A program made the position numbers and the translations under genes. A stretch of DNA of 18,852 nt from assembly GCA_910586435.1 (NCBI GenBank), contig CAJUGT010000006.1, positions 4,828-23,679 on the forward strand, read 5' to 3'. Positions 13,571-18,852 of the stretch are shown piece after piece; the first letter of the stretch is position 1, and each line of letters starts with the position of its first letter. Origin of the DNA: an uncultured Acetatifactor sp. Its GTDB lineage: Bacteria; Bacillota; Clostridia; Lachnospirales; Lachnospiraceae. The notes under the pieces are model-generated. The model did no database searches, was not told where the DNA came from, and worked only from the letters and a program-made list of their open reading frames with translations.

Positions 13571-13867
13571 ATGAAAACATATTTCAGCCATAGCGTCGGT
13601 ACGGATGATACCACAGAGGAAGATTATGCGCCTATTACACTGAAAGAATCCATAGAAAAAACCCGCCAGGCTCTGGAGATAGCCTATGCGGGTTTCGATA
13701 ACGCAATAGAATTCGATTTGATAGACAGCTATATCTATCAAATTAACGCACTTCAAAAAAGATACAAGCACCTGGCCAGCCTGGCTGCGGCAGAACCCAT
13801 CATGGGAAAAAATACATCATACAAACATTCCCCGGTTCGCGCCCTGGTCAGCCATGTTCTCGGTTAA
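13571..13867 (+). CDS. DUF2508 (YaaL-like) family protein
   Basis: A 98-residue soluble, mostly helical protein, and the only plus-strand gene in the window. The block AIEFDLIDSYIYQINALQKRY is the DUF2508 core, in which the LIDSYIY segment is characteristic. The function of the family is unknown; in Bacillus yaaL sits between recR and bofA. The start is ATG 13571, with AAGGAAG seven bases upstream. Its last 17 codons overlap the 3' end of fliS antisense (13817-13867), and it diverges from bofA. The orientation suggests that a rearrangement joined the flagellar block to this pair (inference). Confidence 0.82.
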   Translation: MKTYFSHSVGTDDTTEEDYAPITLKESIEKTRQALEIAYAGFDNAIEFDLIDSYIYQINALQKRYKHLASLAAAEPIMGKNTSYKHSPVRALVSHVLG

Positions 13868-14293
13868 AGAGTTCTTTCCATAGGTCAAACCGGCATAAAC
13901 CGCCTGGGAATTGCGCATCACCGGCCCGTTGCTGTTAAGCGGAGCAATCTGCGCATATGCGTCACGCAGAGGAACAATTACCTTTCTGACTTCTTCAAGA
14001 AAAGCCACATCCTCACGTTGTCCCGCAAGCGCAAGCCTCCTGATACAAAACATATATAATTGTCCCAGGTTCTGTGCCGGTTCGTATTCCTTATGCAAAG
14101 AGTCCAAAAGTTCATTCAGACATCCCCTTGCCTTCCGAAGCGCCTCCCGGAAGGCATTTTTGTCTTCTTCCTGCAACGCTTCCTGTGCCTCATCCATATA
14201 GCACAGTAACATTTCATACAAAATCACCACAAGTTCTGTGGAATTTGCCTGTGCGATTCTCAGCGTAAACCGTTGCTTATCTTCCTTTTTCAT
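13817..14293 (-). CDS. fliS: Flagellar export chaperone FliS
   Basis: About 158 residues. The N-terminal region has RIAQANSTELVVILYEMLLCYMDEA, the FliS helix-1 block, followed by further helices (REALRKARGCLNELLDSL, LGQLYMFCIRRL). FliS binds the disordered C-terminus of unexported flagellin in the cytosol and prevents its assembly. The start is ATG 14293, with AGGAAGG seven bases upstream; an earlier ATG at 14347 has no such site. The protein is longer than the usual 120-135 residues because of a tail of about 35 residues, and that tail is where the gene overlaps the convergent DUF2508 gene. It follows the flagellin gene, its natural partner. Confidence 0.87.
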   Translation of the reverse strand: MKKEDKQRFTLRIAQANSTELVVILYEMLLCYMDEAQEALQEEDKNAFREALRKARGCLNELLDSLHKEYEPAQNLGQLYMFCIRRLALAGQREDVAFLEEVRKVIVPLRDAYAQIAPLNSNGPVMRNSQAVYAGLTYGKNSLTENMADQGANRGMFV

Positions 14294-14453
14294 GACCATA
14301 CCTTCCTGTACGCCCAAACATCCATTTTCGCTTCCATGCATACTCACTTAACTCTCATACATCCGGCTGCGCCGCCATTCCTGCTGTATTTATCCATTCA
14401 CACGCAGCCTGCCGCAGAACTATATCCGTTCAGGCTAAGAGCATACACAATCA

Positions 14454-15590
14454 TTACTGCAACAGCTGCAATACCTGCGAGGGTCTTTCGTTTGCCTGTG
14501 CCAACATGGAAGTGCCGGCCTGCGTCAGAACCTGGTAAGTGGTATAATTGGTCATTTCCTCCGCCATATCCACATCCATAATGCGTGAGTATGCCGCCGT
14601 CATATTTTCAGAAGTAATGTCAAGGCTGTTGATAGTGGACTCCAACCTGTTCTGATAAGCACCCAATTGCCCCCGGACACTGGACACATACTGCAAAGCG
14701 CCGTCAATGCGGTCGATGGCCTCTGTTGCGCTGTCCTTGGTGCTCACATCCAGATCCTCAATTCCCATATCCCGCAGGGAAATCTCAGGAATTACCACTC
14801 CCAGAACCTGCCCTTCGTTTGCCCCAATCTGCAGCCTCATGGCGCCGATACCTGTAGCATTAATCTCCAGGTTCTCAATATCGAAAGGCACCATATCAAA
14901 GTCCATCCCTGTCAAATCAAGGACCATCTCAAATCCATTGACTCCCTGAATGGTGATGAGCTTATCTTTAATACTGGCAGTGGCCCCCTGAGGGAAATCA
15001 CTGTCACTGTCCTTCAGACAATCTATCTCCACAGTATACTCGCCGGTTTCTTTTCCGTTCAACATCTCTTTTTCCACATGAATCTTGTCAATATTATATA
15101 CTTTTGTGGCAATATCCGTGGAATAGGATTTTACTTTTATGTCCAGGTCATTGGTGTATCCCTTCAGAGAAAATTCACCATTCAGGAGCTTCTGACCATT
15201 AAATTCCGTCACATCGGCAACCCTGGTAATTTCTTCCGTAAGCTGATCCACTTCCTGTTGAATCACATCCCTGTCCTTATCGTCATTCAAGCCATTGGCC
15301 GACTTCACCGCAAGTTCGTTCAGCCTCTGAATCATTTCACTAATCTCCGTCATGGCACCGTCCGCCGTCTCAATAATGGAAACTCCGTCTCCGGCATTTG
15401 TCTTAGCCACGGAAAGCCCTTCCAGCTGCGCATTCATTCTTTTTGCCATTGCCAATCCCGCTGGATTGTCTTTTGCGCTGTTAATCTTCATTCCGGAAGA
15501 CAGACGCTGAAGTGACTGGGTGAGCAAGTTGTCACTGTTTCTCAAAGCATTATTAGAAATCATTGCGGATACATTATAGTTAATTCTCAT
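14454..15590 (-). CDS. fliC: Flagellin
   Basis: A 378-residue flagellin. The N-terminal D0/D1 region (MRINYNVSAMISNNALRNS, LQRLSSGMKINSAKDNPAGL) and the C-terminal region (AYSRIMDVDMAEEMTNYTTY, ending PSQVLQLLQ) are both complete. A central domain of about 150 residues (about 140-290) is the surface-exposed variable part. Residues 88-95 (QRLNELAV) match the region that TLR5 recognises in other flagellins. The start is ATG 15590, with GAGGAG upstream. No sigma-28-type promoter was seen in the 57 bases before it, so it may be transcribed from farther upstream. The following 14348-14453 gap has GC-rich hairpins but no T run. Confidence 0.95.
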   Translation of the reverse strand: MRINYNVSAMISNNALRNSDNLLTQSLQRLSSGMKINSAKDNPAGLAMAKRMNAQLEGLSVAKTNAGDGVSIIETADGAMTEISEMIQRLNELAVKSANGLNDDKDRDVIQQEVDQLTEEITRVADVTEFNGQKLLNGEFSLKGYTNDLDIKVKSYSTDIATKVYNIDKIHVEKEMLNGKETGEYTVEIDCLKDSDSDFPQGATASIKDKLITIQGVNGFEMVLDLTGMDFDMVPFDIENLEINATGIGAMRLQIGANEGQVLGVVIPEISLRDMGIEDLDVSTKDSATEAIDRIDGALQYVSSVRGQLGAYQNRLESTINSLDITSENMTAAYSRIMDVDMAEEMTNYTTYQVLTQAGTSMLAQANERPSQVLQLLQ

Positions 15591-15647
15591 GTTGTTTCTC
15601 TCCTCTGCTACTTTTTATTAACACGCATGCCACTCATAGGATTCATT

Positions 15648-18626
15648 TTAATGCGCCGTCACACGCATAACGGAATGCAAGAATACCTTGGCCACCTGAT
15701 AAAGTTCCGCGTTTTCCGTAGGGACATGCTCTTGAGGCCTGACAAAATCCGGCATTCCTCCCCCGGCGGGAACCACGGTAATATTGCCCACCGTCCAGCT
15801 GCTGCCTGCCTCCCTTCTAAAGGTATCGGCTATTTCCTGCATTTTCATTACCTCATTCTGAGCCCCTCCCATAAAAATACCATAAACGGTACCTTTTTCC
15901 ACATACAGGCGGGCTTGCATATAATCTTCCTCTGTTGGCGCAACTCCCACTGTAACGGTCCCCTTCTGGGCACTGTTTCGGTCTATGGTCAAATGCACTT
16001 GCGTAATCGTATCCCCTACCTCCAAAGGTATAAAAAATTCCTCCTGCTGCGCAAGGGAAGCAGCCACCGTAAGCTGTTTATGGTTAAGCTGCATACTGCG
16101 GACATCCAAGCTGCTTTCTGCCTCCGAAAAAGTGGCGTCTTCCACAGCTTCCTTTGCATTCTCCACAAATTTGACATAAGTATCCACAAAATTCTCTCTG
16201 TCATCCAGAATCTGCCAGAGTTCGCTGCTGTTCGTGATTTCACGTCCCGGTACGCTTTGCGGCACTGTCCTGGCAGGCTGAGAGGACGCCGTTTCCGTTG
16301 CCTTCGGCACGGGCTGACTCTTATTTTCCTCAGCGGGTCTGTTCTTATTCACACCGTTTTTCCGTTTGTCACCCTGCCCAAATATGTTTTCCTTGCCCTG
16401 CGTCAATGCCTGGGCCGCCATCAAATTATCCGCGCTGGCAGACATCTCTCCCCTTTGCAGCATTGCCACGCAATCCTTATCCGCAGTGACCACCGCTTTT
16501 CGCATATCTTCCAGCTGTGCTTTGTTATATTCCTCCACGGCCTTTTCGTTGGAAGAGACCTTTTCTACCACTTTATTTGCTGTTTTCACAAACGCCTTGG
16601 CAATCTGTGATGAAATACTGTTTCCTTTTTTGGCTTTCTGCATCCTTTCAGCGGCGGTACTCAGCTCCTCCGTCACCTTCACATCCACAGCCTTCAGTCT
16701 GCCATTTCGCACCGCAGACAGAAGATTGGAAAACTGTAACTCCGCCTGGGCGTTTACCAATGCGCCCACCGCTGCGCCGTCCGCTCTTTCAAGCTGACGC
16801 ACCAGCCTGAAAATACCAATATAGCTTTCCCGCTCTTCCGGCGTAATCTCCGAATTTCTTTCCAAACCGTACAAAAAACGGCTGTAGCTTTCGGATTCCT
16901 TCTTGTATTCCGGCGGAAGCTTCTCAAAGTACTCTTCCAATTCCCCAAAACTCTTTTCCAGAGGATTGATGCCGTCACGAATCATCTTCAAGGTTGCCGC
17001 AGGCGTCAGCTTCTCAATAACGCCCTGTACCAGTCTGTCAGCCTCCTTCACAGCCTCCATGTTGGCAAGCGTTATCTCCATCTGATTATAGCCCAAAATT
17101 CTGATTGCTCTGCGGTTCTCATCCGTCAGTTCCGCACCCAGCCCCTTCAGCAGATTGTCTGTATTGCCAAATGCCTTCTGGATGCTGTCTCCCAAATCAG
17201 TCCTGGGTGAAGTCATGAGAGTCTCATAACTCTTCTGAGCCTTTTCATAGGTTTCCTGCATAGCCTTACCGCTTCTATGGAATTCCGCCAAAGACGCAGT
17301 ATTATGTCCCTGAGCAAAGGGTCCCAAAACATCCACAGGCAATTTGGGCAATTCTGTTGCCACACTGTTGGTTGTATGATAATTACGATATTTCGCAACG
17401 GCTTGCGCATCCTTGGGGAAGTAGCTGTTGGCTACCTGACTCTCCGCCATTTTCAAAGCTTCAATCAACTCTTCCATGGGCGCCGTGTCTATGGCAAACC
17501 CTCTCTTTAACAGTTTGACATTCACTTCCGCAGTCATCCGAAGACGAATTTCTTCCATCTGCCTTCTGGCCGTAATATCCCCTACGTTTGCCTCCCAGAA
17601 TTCCTTACTGTGAAAGAAATCTGATATTTCCGCTGCCTTTTCATACAGGTTTTCGCTCTTCCCTGTGACTTCCGCATGTATCGGACTCTTTCCCTGGGTC
17701 ACTGCGGCTGCGGCCGCCTGGGCAAAACGCTCTTCCTTCACAGGCAGCTCCAAATTCTGCAAATCAGCCAGTTTATTCAGGTTTTCCGGCGTCAAAGGCA
17801 GTCCTCTGTCCAGAAGCCAGGAGGCATCTTTATGGCTTTCCTCATTTATTTCCCTGCCAGACTGTTCAATAATCTTATCAATCTGCGTCAAAAGCTCATT
17901 GTTCTGCTGCGGGTACTTTCCTCCCCCGCTGGGAGTATAATAGCCCCGCACATCCTCCGCATAAAACTTTGGCACACTTCCGCCCTTGGTTGAGCCGCTG
18001 TTCTGCGCAAGATACAAATTAAATATCTCTGTCTCCATTTCATTATCTATCAGATAATTTTTAGAGCCTTCACTCAGGGGACGCAGCTGGGTATTCATCT
18101 CCCATGCCTGAGACACTGCTGACAAATTCTCCTTAGTCAAAGGTACATTGGCTTCTGTAAAACTGTCTGCCACTGCCTGAGCCAGCGTCTGGCTTCCAAG
18201 CGCGGCAGCCAGGGTACCCATGTCCATATCATCCGTATATCCTGCGATATTCTGACCGGACCGCACCAATTCGGCTTTGATTTTATCCACAATTGTTACC
18301 ACGTCTTCCGGCTCCATGCTGCCCAGGTCAAACCCTTCTTCCTGCATTTTCGCATAGTCTTCTGCCGTCATGGTATGTGACATAACTGTCATAAAGTCCT
18401 GTTGCAGAGCCACATCGGCATTGCCTGCTTCCTGCTGAAGTTCAATCAGGCTTTTTCCTTTCTCTCCGCCCACACCCGGCACATCCTGTATGCCGTTTAC
18501 CATGGCGGCAAAGGGAACCTGTCCTACCCCCACAACATCATTATGATATGAAGTTCTATACTTGTTAATCTGTTGTTTCTGCTTTTCGGTTTCTGATACC
18601 GCTTGTTCCGGGAATGCTACTTTCAA
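15648..18626 (-). CDS. Large DUF6240-type protein of the flagellar region, FliK-like C-terminus possible
   Basis: A 992-residue, predicted soluble, mostly helical protein. It contains a recurring motif of the form P-L-T-x-E-N-L (for example VPLTKENLSAV, LPLTPENLNKL, AELTDENRRAI), which suggests repeated units in the first 550 residues. A polar, Pro/Gln/Lys-rich linker lies near residues 740-790. The last 170 residues (DTITQVHLTIDRNSAQKGTV, then MQARLYVEKG and a helix) resemble the C-terminal domain of FliK hook-length proteins in pattern, which would suit its position before flagellin. I recall similar proteins being annotated DUF6240; neither call is certain. The start is TTG 18626, eight bases after AGGAG. 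Repeats of the window's hairpin family lie directly upstream. Confidence 0.72.
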   Translation of the reverse strand: MKVAFPEQAVSETEKQKQQINKYRTSYHNDVVGVGQVPFAAMVNGIQDVPGVGGEKGKSLIELQQEAGNADVALQQDFMTVMSHTMTAEDYAKMQEEGFDLGSMEPEDVVTIVDKIKAELVRSGQNIAGYTDDMDMGTLAAALGSQTLAQAVADSFTEANVPLTKENLSAVSQAWEMNTQLRPLSEGSKNYLIDNEMETEIFNLYLAQNSGSTKGGSVPKFYAEDVRGYYTPSGGGKYPQQNNELLTQIDKIIEQSGREINEESHKDASWLLDRGLPLTPENLNKLADLQNLELPVKEERFAQAAAAAVTQGKSPIHAEVTGKSENLYEKAAEISDFFHSKEFWEANVGDITARRQMEEIRLRMTAEVNVKLLKRGFAIDTAPMEELIEALKMAESQVANSYFPKDAQAVAKYRNYHTTNSVATELPKLPVDVLGPFAQGHNTASLAEFHRSGKAMQETYEKAQKSYETLMTSPRTDLGDSIQKAFGNTDNLLKGLGAELTDENRRAIRILGYNQMEITLANMEAVKEADRLVQGVIEKLTPAATLKMIRDGINPLEKSFGELEEYFEKLPPEYKKESESYSRFLYGLERNSEITPEERESYIGIFRLVRQLERADGAAVGALVNAQAELQFSNLLSAVRNGRLKAVDVKVTEELSTAAERMQKAKKGNSISSQIAKAFVKTANKVVEKVSSNEKAVEEYNKAQLEDMRKAVVTADKDCVAMLQRGEMSASADNLMAAQALTQGKENIFGQGDKRKNGVNKNRPAEENKSQPVPKATETASSQPARTVPQSVPGREITNSSELWQILDDRENFVDTYVKFVENAKEAVEDATFSEAESSLDVRSMQLNHKQLTVAASLAQQEEFFIPLEVGDTITQVHLTIDRNSAQKGTVTVGVAPTEEDYMQARLYVEKGTVYGIFMGGAQNEVMKMQEIADTFRREAGSSWTVGNITVVPAGGGMPDFVRPQEHVPTENAELYQVAKVFLHSVMRVTAH

Positions 18627-18640
18627 AATTTGTTCTCCTA

Positions 18641-18852
18641 TTCCAGTTCTGTCTCTGCATTCCAGCGCCCATACCCGGGAAGAAATCTTCAGCCACTTCG
18701 CGTCTGAAATTTCTTCCGGGCGCTTTCATTCCGAGACTGTTTTAATATTCCAGTTCCCACTTGTGGGAACTTATTCCCGCTTGTGGGAACTTGTTCCGTC
18801 TCTGCATTCCAGCGCCCATACCCGGGAAGAAATCTTCAGCCACTTCGCGTCT
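18641..18852 (+). repeat. Hairpin repeat pair (R4 full, R5 cut by window edge)
   Basis: R4 is bounded by GTCTC (18651-18655) and GAGAC (18733-18737), with TTTT at 18740-18743. Its inner stem pairs GGAAGAAAT with ATTTCTTCC, where the copies near position 1 pair GGAAGGGTT with AACCCTTCC. GCGCCC pairs with GGGCGC farther out. Two small hairpins follow (18753-18770 and 18774-18789, GTTCCCAC with GTGGGAAC in the first). R5 starts at 18798, 147 bases after R4, and runs off the window. The pair lies just upstream of the DUF6240-type gene, so its leader may contain them. Confidence 0.78.

Noticed and set aside
14348..14453. Terminator after flagellin
   Set aside because: GC-rich dyads are present but none is followed by a T run on the minus strand.
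14667..15515. Plus-strand open frame of 282 codons
   Set aside because: It is antisense to the flagellin gene, whose protein is unmistakable.
15627..16610. Plus-strand open frame of 327 codons
   Set aside because: It lies wholly antisense to the DUF6240-type gene, has no recognisable protein features and no ribosome binding site; the minus-strand frame is far longer and has AGGAG before its start.

Overview
The window reads as a chromosomal segment of a flagellated, probably spore-forming Clostridia, most likely Lachnospiraceae (inference). The grounds are a clostridial flagellin with its FliS chaperone, a BofA-family protein, a DUF2508 protein, a DUF5702/DUF6382-type Tad pilus locus, strong AGGAGG ribosome binding sites and frequent TTG or GTG starts. 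All recognised genes but one are on the minus strand. No RNA genes, IS elements, transposases or CRISPR arrays were found.

Reading with transcription, from right to left: 18852-13817 is flagellar. It holds a 992-residue DUF6240-type protein with a possible FliK-like C-terminus, flagellin, and fliS. A small plus-strand DUF2508 gene (13571-13867) overlaps the 3' end of fliS antisense and diverges from bofA (13344-13150).

A sigma-A promoter at 13085-13113 with a three-hairpin leader then starts a Tad (type IVc) pilus operon. Its order is prepilin peptidase (tadV), TadZ-like, TadA ATPase, TadB, TadC with an extracytoplasmic Ig-like insertion, Flp pilin, DUF5702 protein, TadE-like protein with two Cys/His metal-site repeats, a second prepilin peptidase, TadE, and a DUF6382-FHA protein. 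The two peptidases can process Flp and the TadE-like pseudopilins. TadA, TadB and TadC form the motor and platform, TadZ positions it, and the FHA protein may link it to Ser/Thr phosphorylation. After the operon come a rhomboid protease with its own promoter and a flavodoxin-SCP2 fusion.

Two non-coding systems stand out. First, a 27-bp inverted repeat pair (25/27 identical) brackets about 141 bp just upstream of the Cys/His TadE-like gene. The segment holds a promoter-like sequence pointing away from the gene, which is the architecture of a phase-variable invertible promoter, here in the OFF orientation. Second, a family of about 95-115 bp imperfect-hairpin repeats lies between genes at 1-344, 7443-7581 and 18641-18852, with a diverged relative at 4075-4136. 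Stem sequences differ between copies but pairing is largely kept, which suggests selection on structure.
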